From Candidatus Cloacimonadota bacterium (GTDB lineage: Bacteria > Cloacimonadota > Cloacimonadia > Cloacimonadales > Cloacimonadaceae), in NCBI GenBank assembly GCA_023392795.1, contig JAEWNJ010000039.1, positions 1-33,616 of the forward strand: 33,616 nt of DNA, written 5' to 3'. A program made the translations under genes and the position numbers. The stretch's first letter is position 1. Each line of letters begins with the position of its first letter. Below the pieces are notes generated by a model. That model did not search any database and was not told the origin of the DNA. It worked only from the letters and a program-made list of their open reading frames with translations. Below are positions 25,182-33,616 of this stretch, piece by piece.

Positions 25182-26483
25182 ATGTTTGATCATAATTTGA
25201 TTCTCGCTTTACTCAAGCAGGAAGTAGTCCCAGCCATGGGATGCACTGAACCAGCCGCAGTAGCCTTGGCTGCCGCTTATGCTGCGAACGTGATCCCTGG
25301 CGAAGTGATAACAGCCACTGTGAAAGTGAGCCCCGCTGTGCTAAAAAATGGCATGGGGGTTGGCATCCCCGGGACTGGATTGATTGGGTTGGAGATCGCT
25401 GCTGCCCTTGGAATAGTGGTGGCTGAACCCCAGAAACAGCTTCAGGTTTTGGCCGATTTGAACGATGAAACCATAGCTCGCGCCAAACGCATGCTGGATG
25501 AGGGGATCCTGGATATCGAGTTGCAGGCCTCCGCAGATAAAGTACTGATCGAAGCGATTGTAAGTGACGGTACAAACCGGGCCAGAGCCGTGATCAGATG
25601 GCGTCACACCTGGCTACACAAGCTGGAACTAAACTCAGAAGTACTAAAATATCAAGAACTCGGTGACAACGGAACTGACGATCTAATATCTGCCGAACAA
25701 TTTAAGCTGATAGACTATTATGATTTTGTCACAAATGTCTCTTATGATGATCTATTGAAACTCGATTTGGGTGAGAAGATCAATCGCCGCATCGCCGACT
25801 ATGGACTGGAGCAATCCTCCGGTATTTCAGTGGGCAAAATGTTAATGCGTCAGATCGAAGATGGATTGTTAGGCAACGATATGCATCATTTTGCCATGGC
25901 TCTCACTGCCGCTGCCACCGATGCCAGGATGAGTGGATGCACTTTACCCGTGATCTCCAATACCGGCAGTGGTAACCAGGGATTATCCATCACTCTGCCT
26001 ATCATCGCCGTTTCTGAAAAAATGAAGTCCAGCCACGAGAATACCGTGCGCGCTCTTGCTTTGGGGCATCTCGTGAGCGTGCATATCAAATACAAAGTGG
26101 GAGTACTCTCCTGTCTGTGTGGGTGTCTTTCCGCCGCAGCCGGAGCTGCCTGTGGCATTGTGTGGCTCCTCGGTGGAGACTTTCAGAAAGTAGAATACGC
26201 GATCAAAAATATGATCGGAAATACCGCAGGTATGGTTTGCGACGGAGCAAAGGAAGGCTGTTCGCTGAAAGTGGCTACCAATACCTCTGCTGCTGTGCAA
26301 GCAGCACTTTTGGCAAACATGGGTAAATGCATCTCGTCCAATGACGGCATCATCGCTGACGATCTGGATGAGACGATCGCAAATCTGGCGCAATTTGTAA
26401 ATTCTGGCATGGAAAATGCCGATTCCACCATTCTTTCTATCATGTTAAACAAAAAGAATCATAAAGAGGATTTAGATGTCTGA
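25182..26483 (+). CDS. cyuA: L-cysteine desulfidase (CyuA/CdsB, UPF0597 family)
   Basis: This 433-aa protein belongs to the UPF0597/CdsB family, iron-sulfur enzymes that split cysteine to pyruvate, ammonia and sulfide; some relatives are annotated as serine dehydratases. Visible motifs: AMGCTEPAAVALA near the start (C21 a likely cluster ligand), GMGVGIPGTG, SGCTLPVISNTGSGNQG, a cysteine-rich SCLCGCLSAAAGAACG and AGMVCDGAKEGCSLK. The length is normal. A promoter-like TTGACA lies upstream. It overlaps urocanate hydratase by 8 nt. Cysteine is the most probable substrate, but serine cannot be excluded. Confidence 0.87.
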   Translation: MFDHNLILALLKQEVVPAMGCTEPAAVALAAAYAANVIPGEVITATVKVSPAVLKNGMGVGIPGTGLIGLEIAAALGIVVAEPQKQLQVLADLNDETIARAKRMLDEGILDIELQASADKVLIEAIVSDGTNRARAVIRWRHTWLHKLELNSEVLKYQELGDNGTDDLISAEQFKLIDYYDFVTNVSYDDLLKLDLGEKINRRIADYGLEQSSGISVGKMLMRQIEDGLLGNDMHHFAMALTAAATDARMSGCTLPVISNTGSGNQGLSITLPIIAVSEKMKSSHENTVRALALGHLVSVHIKYKVGVLSCLCGCLSAAAGAACGIVWLLGGDFQKVEYAIKNMIGNTAGMVCDGAKEGCSLKVATNTSAAVQAALLANMGKCISSNDGIIADDLDETIANLAQFVNSGMENADSTILSIMLNKKNHKEDLDV

Positions 26484-28467
26484 TAGACACTTTCTAGTAG
26501 CCCTTGATCCCGTTCTGCCGCCTGATCCGGTGTTTGAACCCCATATCCGTAGAGCTCCCGACCGGGGATTGACCCTTAGCAAGGCAGAGATCAAAACTGC
26601 GCTGAAGAATGCTCTGCGCTATATTCCGCAAGAGCTTCACAAGGTTGTAGCGCCAGAATTCTTACACGAATTGAAGACGATGGGGCGCATCTACGGTTAT
26701 CGCTGGCGTCCTGCCGGCAAGCTTTCCGGGAAACCCATCAATGAATACAAAGGCATCACGGCAGCCAAGGCATTGCAGGTGATGATCGACAACAATCTGG
26801 ATTTTGAGATCGCTCTATACCCCTATGAACTGGTCACTTATGGCGAGACGGGACAGGTGTGTCAGAACTGGATGCAGTACCGCCTGATCAAAAAGTATCT
26901 CGAAGTGATGACCGAAGAGCAGACCCTGGTGGTTGCCAGCGGTCATCCAGTGGGGCTTTTCCCTTCGAGTGCAAACGCTCCCAGAGTGATTTCGACTAAT
27001 GGTCTGGTGATTGGAAAATGGGACAATCCAGAAGATTTTAAGCGTTTAACTGCCCTGGGTGTGGCGAATTACGGTCAGATGACTGCTGGAGGATGGATGT
27101 ATATCGGCCCCCAGGGCATTGTTCATGGCACCTATATCACTCTGCTTAATGCCGGGCGAAAATACCTCGGTATCCCAGTGGAAAAGGACCTGGCTGGCGT
27201 GCTTTACATTTCCTCCGGACTTGGGGGGATGAGCGGAGCACAAGCTAAGGCAGTGGAAATCGCCGGGGGCATCGGCATCCTTGCCGAAGTGGATTACAGC
27301 CGCATTCAAACGCGTCATTCTCAAGGATGGGTTACTAAGGTTTCCGCCGATCTGGGGCAGATCTTTGCTTGGGTGGATGAAGCCCGACAAAGCAAGAAAC
27401 CCCTGTCTATCGCATATCATGGTAACATCGTGGATCTTTTGGAATATGCTGATGGGAATAGCATCAAGTGTGAACTTATCAGCGATCAAACATCCTGTCA
27501 CGCTGTATATGAAGGTGGTTACACTCCCGTTGGTTATACGTTTGAAGCAGGTCGTAAACTCCTGGAGCATGATGGCGAAGGCTTCAAGCGTGCTGTAGAT
27601 GAATCGCTGAGCCGTCACTTTCATGTAATCAAGCGTCTTTGTGCCAAAGGCTCACGGTTTTGGGATTATGGCAATAGTTTCATGGCGTCAGTATATGACG
27701 CGGGAGAAACCTCCATCGCCAAAGATGGTATGACTACAAACGACGGCTTTATCTGGCCTTCCTATGTGGAGGATATCATGGGGCCGATGTGTTTTGACTA
27801 TGGCTATGGACCTTTCCGTTGGGTCTGTCTCTCACGCAAGGATGAGGACCTTCGGAAGACCGATCAGGCAGCGGCAGCGTTGATCGATCCCAAACGCAAT
27901 GCCATGGATAGAGACAATCATCACTGGATCGTATCAGCTGAGGAAAATGCACTTGTTGTGGGCACGAAAGCCCGCATCCTCTACGCTGATGAAGAGGGCA
28001 GAGTACGCATAGCACTGAAGTTTAACGAAATGATCCGCGAGGGTGAGATTGGTCCGGTGATGCTGGGTAGAGATCATCACGATGTGTCCGGCACAGATTC
28101 TCCCTTCCGTGAAACCGCCAATATATACGATGGATCAAACTTGATGGCAGATATGGCTACGCATTGCTTTGCGGGCAACGTGGCCAGAGGAATGAGTCTG
28201 GTAGTATTGTCCAATGGCGGGGGTGTGGGGATCGGCCGCAGTATCAATGGCGGAAATGGTATCGTGTTGGATGGCAGCTCACGGATGGATGAAGTGATCC
28301 GAAAAGCTTTGTCGTGGGATGTGATGGGCGGGGTAGCCAGGAGAAACTGGGCACGCAATCCCGGAGCCATTGAAACATCGCAGAGATGGAACGAAGAACA
28401 CAGCAGCGAAGGAGCTATCACCATTCCTCAGCTAAGCGATGAGGAATATCTGGATTCATTAATCTGA
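26476..28467 (+). CDS. hutU: Urocanate hydratase (long form)
   Basis: This 663-aa NAD+-dependent urocanase converts urocanate to imidazolonepropionate, step two of histidine breakdown. Signatures are ANYGQMTAGGWMYIGPQGI, SGLGGMSGAQAKAVEIAGG (NAD+ binding), DYSRIQTRHSQGW, GYGPFRWVCLS (carrying the conserved cysteine) and LSNGGGVGIGRSINGG. At 663 residues it is closer to the animal-type long urocanases than to the roughly 550-residue forms of Pseudomonas and Bacillus. GAGGA precedes the ATG at 26476, inside the end of cyuA. No hutH, hutI or hutG is in the window, so the remaining pathway genes must lie elsewhere. Confidence 0.95.
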   Translation: MSDRHFLVALDPVLPPDPVFEPHIRRAPDRGLTLSKAEIKTALKNALRYIPQELHKVVAPEFLHELKTMGRIYGYRWRPAGKLSGKPINEYKGITAAKALQVMIDNNLDFEIALYPYELVTYGETGQVCQNWMQYRLIKKYLEVMTEEQTLVVASGHPVGLFPSSANAPRVISTNGLVIGKWDNPEDFKRLTALGVANYGQMTAGGWMYIGPQGIVHGTYITLLNAGRKYLGIPVEKDLAGVLYISSGLGGMSGAQAKAVEIAGGIGILAEVDYSRIQTRHSQGWVTKVSADLGQIFAWVDEARQSKKPLSIAYHGNIVDLLEYADGNSIKCELISDQTSCHAVYEGGYTPVGYTFEAGRKLLEHDGEGFKRAVDESLSRHFHVIKRLCAKGSRFWDYGNSFMASVYDAGETSIAKDGMTTNDGFIWPSYVEDIMGPMCFDYGYGPFRWVCLSRKDEDLRKTDQAAAALIDPKRNAMDRDNHHWIVSAEENALVVGTKARILYADEEGRVRIALKFNEMIREGEIGPVMLGRDHHDVSGTDSPFRETANIYDGSNLMADMATHCFAGNVARGMSLVVLSNGGGVGIGRSINGGNGIVLDGSSRMDEVIRKALSWDVMGGVARRNWARNPGAIETSQRWNEEHSSEGAITIPQLSDEEYLDSLI

Positions 28468-28486
28468 TGAATAAGGAAATTGCGTA

Positions 28487-29845
28487 ATGCTGAACCAATT
28501 TGTGAAGATGATGAAAGCAGAGGGCTTGTCGGATGCGGTAATCCGTACATTTTCCTCCTATTATGAGCATCTAAAGTCAGGGAATACGGGATTGATATCC
28601 GGCGTCAAAGCTCCCGGAAGTGAGCAATTGGTGCAGTATGATGACGTGTCCGGAATGGGACGCACTGACCTCCTGAAAAGCATAGTGATGATCAAGCTGA
28701 ATGGCGGATTGGGCACCGGAATGGGGCTCTCCAAAGCCAAATCACTCTTGCCGGTCAAGGGGAACATGAGTTTCCTGGATATCATAACCAGGCAAGTGCT
28801 TACGATGAGATCAGAAAGCGGATATCCGGTTCAACTCCTCTTTATGAATAGCTTTGCCACCGAAGAGGATACCCTGAAGTATCTGGAAAAATACCCTGAT
28901 CTGTTTGGTCAGGATTTGCCGCTTAGCTTTGTGCAAAACAAGTTTCCCCGCATCACACAGGATGGGCTAAAACCCTTTGAACATAAAGATAAAGATCAAC
29001 GCTGGAATCCCCCCGGGCATGGTGATCTATTTACTGCCATATCAGCATCCGGAATCCTGGAAAAGCTGATCGCCAAGGGATATCGATACGCCTTCGTCTC
29101 AAACTCGGACAATCTGGGGGCCACAGTGGATACCGCCATCGCGGCGTATATGGAAAAGAATGATATCCCATTTCTAATGGAAGTGTGCGCACGCAGCGAT
29201 ATGGACAAGAAGGGTGGACATCTGGCTATGGATGACAGCGGGCAACTGCTGCTCAGAGAAATCGCCCAATGTCCGGCGGATGAACTGGAAGAATTTCAGG
29301 ATATCGCAAAGTTCAGCTACTTTAACACCAATAACATCTGGATCGATCTAAAGGCATTGGAATGGCATCTGATTACTCATGACAACCTCATGATCCTTCC
29401 CTTGATCGTAAATCCCAAAACTGTGGATGGTACGCCGGTGTATCAATTGGAGACTGCAATGGGCGCAGCCATCAGCAGTTTTAACGGTGCGAAGGCACTG
29501 GTCGTGCCGCGTACACGCTTCGCTCCTGTGAAGAAGACCAACGATCTGCTGGCCATCTGGAGTGATGCTTATGAGCTGAACGATCAATATCAGATAAAGC
29601 TGAAATATGGTCTTTCCGCAAGTCCTTTGATCGAACTGGATAGCCGGTTTTATGATAGCATCGATAAGTTGAGAGCTCGTTTCAAGGAAGGTGTGCCTTC
29701 CCTTTCGGGATGCAAAGAACTGCACATAAATGGCGATGTGAGCTTTGGTGAAGGAGTGGTCTGTGATGGTCGCGTACATATCAAGGCAACAACGCCAGTG
29801 AAGATCAGTAACCGCTTGCTAGCGGGGCAGGTATCTTATGACTAA
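28487..29845 (+). CDS. UTP-glucose-1-phosphate uridylyltransferase, UDPGP (eukaryotic-like) family
   Basis: This 452-aa protein matches the UDPGP family that makes UDP-sugars from UTP and sugar-1-phosphate. The nucleotide-binding signature KLNGGLGTGMGLSKAKS and PVKG lie near residues 68-90, followed by NKFPRI, PPGHGDLF, VSNSDNLGATVD and FNTNNIWIDL, with a C-terminal left-handed helix-like tail (LHINGDVSFGEGV). This is the family of eukaryotic UGP and bacterial homologues, not the GalU family common in proteobacteria. UDP-glucose is the likely product, but other UDP-sugars are possible. AAGGAAA precedes the ATG, 19 nt after hutU. It may be read with the Mce genes that start 11 nt downstream. 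Confidence 0.9.
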   Translation: MLNQFVKMMKAEGLSDAVIRTFSSYYEHLKSGNTGLISGVKAPGSEQLVQYDDVSGMGRTDLLKSIVMIKLNGGLGTGMGLSKAKSLLPVKGNMSFLDIITRQVLTMRSESGYPVQLLFMNSFATEEDTLKYLEKYPDLFGQDLPLSFVQNKFPRITQDGLKPFEHKDKDQRWNPPGHGDLFTAISASGILEKLIAKGYRYAFVSNSDNLGATVDTAIAAYMEKNDIPFLMEVCARSDMDKKGGHLAMDDSGQLLLREIAQCPADELEEFQDIAKFSYFNTNNIWIDLKALEWHLITHDNLMILPLIVNPKTVDGTPVYQLETAMGAAISSFNGAKALVVPRTRFAPVKKTNDLLAIWSDAYELNDQYQIKLKYGLSASPLIELDSRFYDSIDKLRARFKEGVPSLSGCKELHINGDVSFGEGVVCDGRVHIKATTPVKISNRLLAGQVSYD

Positions 29846-29856
29846 GGGAGTTTTTT

Positions 29857-31023
29857 ATGGTTTCTAAAGCTACCAGAATCCGCCTGGGCGTGTTTCTAGC
29901 CATCGGTAGTGTGCTGGTGATTCTATTTGCTGCAGCTGTGGCGGGAAACAGACTTACGCAAAAATGGGACACCTATTATATCATGCTGCAAAATTACCCC
30001 GTTAGCGGTTTACAAGTGGGTGGAACAGTAAATTATCAGGGAATCAAGGTGGGGCAGGTGGAAGCCATCAAGATTGATCCCAAAGATGTAAGCAAGGTGA
30101 TCGTTACGATCAACGTGGAACCGGGAACTCCGATCAAAGAGAATACAGAGGCAGTGCTGAGTCTGGTGGGAATCACAGGCTTGAAAGCCGTGGAGATTAA
30201 GGGCGGCACCAATGAAGCCAGAAACCTGGAACCGGGCAGCTACATCAAGGCAGGATCCACCATGCTTGACGATATCTCCGACCGCGCCCTGTCCATCGCT
30301 GAAAAGATCGATATTATCGCAGCAAATCTAGGGGAGATGACAAACCTTGAGAATCAGGAGAACATCGCCCGCATTCTCTCAGAAACAAGCCTCCTGCTCG
30401 CCGATACCAGGGCTAATCTGGGAGGAACTCTCGCATCACTGAATAAGATCGCTGAGAACACCGCCGGTGTAACGGAAGACTTTAGCAAAAACTTGGAAAA
30501 ACTGACCGACAACCTGACCGGAAATCTGGATCTGATCAGTCAATCCACGGTGAGATCACTGGACAGTTTGGCTCTGAATCTAAACCAAAGCCTGAATGCT
30601 TTGACCAAAGAAAGTACCCTGCTGGTAAGTGACGCACGATTCCATTTAAATAAACTGGGTGTGCATGGGGATTCCCTTTTGGTGGAATCGTCCGGCCATA
30701 TTGCTGAGATCAGCAAGAATATCAACGAATCCCTTACTGGGATCAACAAGCTGATCAATTCCGATGAGTTTGCCATGCTAGCCAGTAACATTGGCAAACT
30801 GTCCGGTCAATTGGCGGAAGCTGATTTCAAGAAAATGATCAATGATCTGAGCACTACAATACAAAGAACGGGATCAATGGTTAACAACGTCAACCGCACC
30901 TTGATCAAGAATCAGGACAACATTCAGGAGACCATGGAAAATCTGCGGGATGCCAGCAGCAATCTGAATGACTTTTCACGTCAAATAGCTGATAATCCAG
31001 CAATTATGTTGCGAGGTAACTAA
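29857..31023 (+). CDS. MlaD/Mce-family lipid transport substrate-binding protein
   Basis: This 388-aa protein has one N-terminal membrane anchor (residues about 9-30, LGVFLAIGSVLVILFAAAVAG), one MCE domain (about 38-125, with YPVSGLQVGGTVNYQGIKVG and GITGLKAVEIKGG) and a long C-terminal helical region (about 135-388) of repeating heptad-like sequence. Single-MCE proteins assemble as rings that carry lipids across the periplasm with an MlaE permease and MlaF ATPase. The long helical tail, much longer than in E. coli MlaD, could form a tube or bridge toward the outer membrane. AAGGGAG precedes the ATG. It overlaps the next gene by 1 nt. Confidence 0.9.
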   Translation: MVSKATRIRLGVFLAIGSVLVILFAAAVAGNRLTQKWDTYYIMLQNYPVSGLQVGGTVNYQGIKVGQVEAIKIDPKDVSKVIVTINVEPGTPIKENTEAVLSLVGITGLKAVEIKGGTNEARNLEPGSYIKAGSTMLDDISDRALSIAEKIDIIAANLGEMTNLENQENIARILSETSLLLADTRANLGGTLASLNKIAENTAGVTEDFSKNLEKLTDNLTGNLDLISQSTVRSLDSLALNLNQSLNALTKESTLLVSDARFHLNKLGVHGDSLLVESSGHIAEISKNINESLTGINKLINSDEFAMLASNIGKLSGQLAEADFKKMINDLSTTIQRTGSMVNNVNRTLIKNQDNIQETMENLRDASSNLNDFSRQIADNPAIMLRGN

Positions 31024-33197
31024 TGAAGCATGTATTGAATAGAACTAGTTTAATCCTGCTATCCCTGGCTGTACTACTGCTCTCAGCATGTGCTTTTGGG
31101 GGCAAGAGACAGGAAACGAATTACTACGTATTGGATTATCAACCGGCAACCGAACGGGAAGAACTGAGGCTGAATGTAAACAACGGTAAAGTGCTTCAGG
31201 TTCAAAACACAAACATCAATCGAACCTACAACCGCAATCAGCTGGTGGAGAAAGAGAACTTTAGCAGAGTGAAGTTTGTGAATAATGAATTGTGGGCAAA
31301 CCGCCTGACTGACGCGGTACCAAACATCATCAGTCGCAGACTTTCCGCGTATAATATCTTTGGGAATGTAACCCGAACCATTGGTGACACCGATCCGCAT
31401 TACTACCTCGAAACCAGCATCTTGAACCTCGAAAAAGTGAATGGGGTGAATCCCCGAGCATATCTGAGGATGGAGTTTGTACTTCGCGACAGCACCTATG
31501 ATAAGGTCATTCTGATCCATCGCAATGACCAATACCAGGATCTGGATGACGATAGCTATGTGTATCTGGTGCAGACCTACAACGACATGATCATGGAAGA
31601 GACGAATCTTTTCGCAGCTCGGTGTATTTCGCATTTCTCAGGCAGAACAATGCGCCAGCAAAGGCCCGAATACCAGGATCTCTTGAGCGCCCCTGAACGG
31701 TTTTTCTATGAAGAAATTGCGAACATGGAGTCTCATCTCGTTTATGGTGAATTGGTGTTGCGGACAAAATACAATACCACCGACGCCCCCACTTACAGAG
31801 TTGAACGTCTGGACAGCCTCAATACCAAGATCAGCGAGGATATCGGGGGTTTCAATGATCCAAAGATCCTGCTGCCAGGCAGATATAGAGTGATAACTGG
31901 GCACAACGAAGATATTATCCAGGTAGTGGATGTGCATCCCCGCAGACGCACCGTGGTGGAAAGAAGCTGGAGTGAGCTGAGGGTAAGAGTGATGGATAGC
32001 TCTCAAAACCGGGTTCGCCAGCTCTATCGCCTCTGGCTGCAGAACGAAGAGGAAAGCGGGTATCAAAACATCGGTCAGGATGTGAGCCTGGGTGATGATG
32101 ATCATGGCATCGATGACCGGATATGGATACTGCCATCCGGTAAGTACATGCTTACTCTGGGGGGCAATAGCTGGAGCGATTTGCGCGATTTTGCCACAAT
32201 CACGCTGAATGAAGGGGATTCTCAGGTGATGACCGTGATCGTCAATACTGACCTCAGCGGTGGCAACCTGATGATTGGAGCTGGCGTATTGTCGGATGAC
32301 TTTGGCTTTGATTCCAGCAGATTTCACAAGGGAGCGGTGCACATAAACCTGAATGTACTGTCCAATAATGAAGTGGATGAGAAGGATCCCACGTACAACA
32401 TCTCTTTGGCCAGCAAGTTTGATAATACCATCGAACAAGACTTTGGCGCGTTTCACTACAATATGCGCAGTATTTATGACCTGAGATCAAGCTTCAGCAA
32501 GGATATCGACCTACGTTTTGATCGTGATAACTACATCCTGAAAAATACATTGATGCTTTACCCCTGGAAGCGTGACCGCAAGATTCTGGGTAAGTTTGCG
32601 TTGTATAGCAGGGCGGATATGACTACGCATTTTATGGACGAGTACTCCTACTTTACCGAGAACACAAACTACATCCTGCAGAACAGTGATGGGGAAGAAG
32701 TAGATAGGGTGCTGGATGCAGATAAACTGCGCACCAAAATTGCCCTGTATCCGATGCGTTTGAAGGAGGGTGCGGGGCTCACCTATCGCTTTGCTCTGTC
32801 TCCCACTACAGCGCTTACTTTACGTGGTGGTTATGGTTGGCAGCAAGATCTCAATCGCAAGTCTTACATAGGTAGGGGCAGCATCAATGAAGGGGAGATT
32901 CCCTTCGAAGTTTATCAGGAGAATCCCGATAAGCACAGCAAAGGCTTGGAAAGCATCATGATCTTTTCCGCGGGGAATATCCTGAACTTTCTCTCGGTAA
33001 ACTCCATCTTTGAAGCGCTCTTTCCTTTTGATGATATGAATACCAAACCTCGCTTTGAGAATGAGAATACCATAAATTTCCGCATTTATCGCAACATCAG
33101 CATGGACGTGGAGCTAAATCTCTCCTATGATGAAGCAGTGAAGAAATGGCTGATCTACGACTACAGCAGCACCCTGAGGTTGAGCCTCTTCTATTGA
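31023..33197 (+). CDS. Mce-associated lipoprotein fused to a probable outer-membrane beta-barrel
   Basis: This 724-aa protein begins with a lipoprotein signal (MKHVLNRTSL..., lipobox LLSAC, C23). Residues about 30-235 resemble the ABC-transporter auxiliary lipoprotein family (PqiC-like), starting TNYYVLDYQP. A strand-rich middle region (about 240-430) follows, with DVHPRRRTVVERSWSELRV. The last roughly 290 residues alternate polar and hydrophobic residues in paired strands (LMLYPWKRDRKILGKFALY, GLTYRFALSPTTALTLRGGY) and end LRLSLFY, an aromatic-terminated beta-signature (Y at -1, L at -3, -5, -7). I infer an outer-membrane barrel tethered to a lipoprotein domain. PqiC-type proteins are normally about 190 residues, so the extra 500 are unusual. 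The frame is continuous, with no sign of a join. Confidence 0.8.
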   Translation: MKHVLNRTSLILLSLAVLLLSACAFGGKRQETNYYVLDYQPATEREELRLNVNNGKVLQVQNTNINRTYNRNQLVEKENFSRVKFVNNELWANRLTDAVPNIISRRLSAYNIFGNVTRTIGDTDPHYYLETSILNLEKVNGVNPRAYLRMEFVLRDSTYDKVILIHRNDQYQDLDDDSYVYLVQTYNDMIMEETNLFAARCISHFSGRTMRQQRPEYQDLLSAPERFFYEEIANMESHLVYGELVLRTKYNTTDAPTYRVERLDSLNTKISEDIGGFNDPKILLPGRYRVITGHNEDIIQVVDVHPRRRTVVERSWSELRVRVMDSSQNRVRQLYRLWLQNEEESGYQNIGQDVSLGDDDHGIDDRIWILPSGKYMLTLGGNSWSDLRDFATITLNEGDSQVMTVIVNTDLSGGNLMIGAGVLSDDFGFDSSRFHKGAVHINLNVLSNNEVDEKDPTYNISLASKFDNTIEQDFGAFHYNMRSIYDLRSSFSKDIDLRFDRDNYILKNTLMLYPWKRDRKILGKFALYSRADMTTHFMDEYSYFTENTNYILQNSDGEEVDRVLDADKLRTKIALYPMRLKEGAGLTYRFALSPTTALTLRGGYGWQQDLNRKSYIGRGSINEGEIPFEVYQENPDKHSKGLESIMIFSAGNILNFLSVNSIFEALFPFDDMNTKPRFENENTINFRIYRNISMDVELNLSYDEAVKKWLIYDYSSTLRLSLFY

Positions 33198-33198
33198 T

Positions 33199-33616
33199 AT
33201 GATCAAGGTAGTTGACAGCACTGTGTATCTGGAGGGAGACCTCGATAAATACACTGTGCCCGTAATAGAAGCGGAACTTGGCAGAACCCTGAAGAGCACG
33301 CACATTAACACTGTTGATCTAGAGGGCATAGCCTCGATCGACAGCGCGGGAGTGGCACTCCTTGATGGGCTTTATACTCAGCTAGAAGCCAAGGCAAACA
33401 TCCTGCTATTTCGTCATGCTTCAGCGGAAGTACAGGCAGTGATTAATACCTTTAGCACTCTCAAGCTAAACGTGGTTGCCAGATCCCGTGAAATGGGCTT
33501 CTTTGAGAAGCTTGGCGATGTTGCGATCACAGGCTGGCAGCAATTGACCGAAATGTTGACTCTGGCCTCCGAAGTGTTTTATTTCAGCGCGGTGGGTTTG
33601 GTAAACAGGAGTAAGC
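33199..33616 (+). CDS. STAS domain fused to MlaE-type permease (3' end outside window)
   Basis: The frame opens with ATG at 33199, one nt after the preceding stop, and runs off the window with 139 residues visible. Residues 1-90 form a STAS domain (VDLEGIASIDSAGVALLDGL, as in MlaB). Residues from about 105 match the start of MlaE/YrbE permeases (FFEKLGDVAITGWQQL, then FYFSAVGLVNRSK entering the first membrane segment). MlaE is the inner-membrane permease of Mce ABC transporters and MlaB a regulatory STAS subunit; here they are one polypeptide, a fusion also known in other bacteria. An MlaF ATPase gene is expected just downstream but cannot be seen. Confidence 0.85.
   Translation, partial: MIKVVDSTVYLEGDLDKYTVPVIEAELGRTLKSTHINTVDLEGIASIDSAGVALLDGLYTQLEAKANILLFRHASAEVQAVINTFSTLKLNVVARSREMGFFEKLGDVAITGWQQLTEMLTLASEVFYFSAVGLVNRSK

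Noticed and set aside
31638..32456. Minus-strand open frame (272 aa) inside the lipoprotein-barrel gene
   Set aside because: It is antisense to a continuous, signal-bearing frame and has no known motifs.
1..33616. tRNA, rRNA, CRISPR array, insertion sequence or phage genes
   Set aside because: No cloverleaf-like segments in the gaps, no regularly spaced repeats, and no transposase, integrase or phage motifs were found by reading; no search tools were used.

Overview
ORGANISM. The window looks like a chromosomal segment of a Gram-negative (diderm) anaerobe. The best guess is a member of Cloacimonadota or a close relative in the wider FCB group. The reasons are a very long extracellular multidomain protein ending in a type IX secretion-like C-terminal sorting domain, a Thermotoga/Clostridia-style electron-bifurcating [FeFe] hydrogenase under a Rex regulator, ExbB/ExbD/TonB and Mce envelope machinery, and amino-acid catabolism genes. 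The phylum is inferred from gene content only. No rRNA, tRNA, CRISPR array or insertion sequence was seen. LAYOUT. (1) 3-7004, +: the 3' part of a giant repetitive surface or secreted protein, closed by a strong intrinsic terminator. (2) 7005-7422: intergenic region holding the rex promoter and several palindromes. (3) 7423-15631, +: redox block of rex, hydC, hydB, hydA, a small [2Fe-2S] protein, a sensory [FeFe] hydrogenase with a PAS domain, and a SpoIIE-type phosphatase. The genes after hydC overlap or nearly touch. (4) 15790-19832, -: a tightly overlapping operon of maf, an amidohydrolase, an unknown 187-aa protein and gltX. (5) 19975-21060, +: serC, divergent from maf, followed by a terminator-like hairpin. 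(6) 21146-24995, +: exbB, exbD, a tonB-like gene, folP, cdaA (c-di-AMP synthase) and coaE, all overlapping by 1-4 nt or separated by 2 nt. (7) 25182-28467, +: a CyuA/CdsB-type cysteine desulfidase overlapping a long-form urocanate hydratase. (8) 28487-29845, +: a UDPGP-family UTP-glucose-1-phosphate uridylyltransferase. (9) 29857-33616, +: an Mce lipid-transport operon encoding an MlaD-like protein, a lipoprotein fused to a probable outer-membrane beta-barrel, and a STAS-MlaE permease cut by the window end. HOW THE GENES WORK TOGETHER. The hydrogenase block couples NADH and ferredoxin oxidation to H2 production. It also carries what looks like its own H2/redox sensor wired to a protein phosphatase. 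Cysteine and urocanate breakdown fits amino-acid fermentation feeding that hydrogenase. The most novel-looking item is the Mce operon: one polypeptide appears to combine a PqiC-like lipoprotein with a C-terminal outer-membrane barrel, which would give the lipid transporter a dedicated outer-membrane end-piece. Other points worth checking are an RHL (not RHR) motif in the c-di-AMP synthase, FN3 domains split by inserted jelly-roll domains in the giant protein, and stacked palindromes in front of rex.
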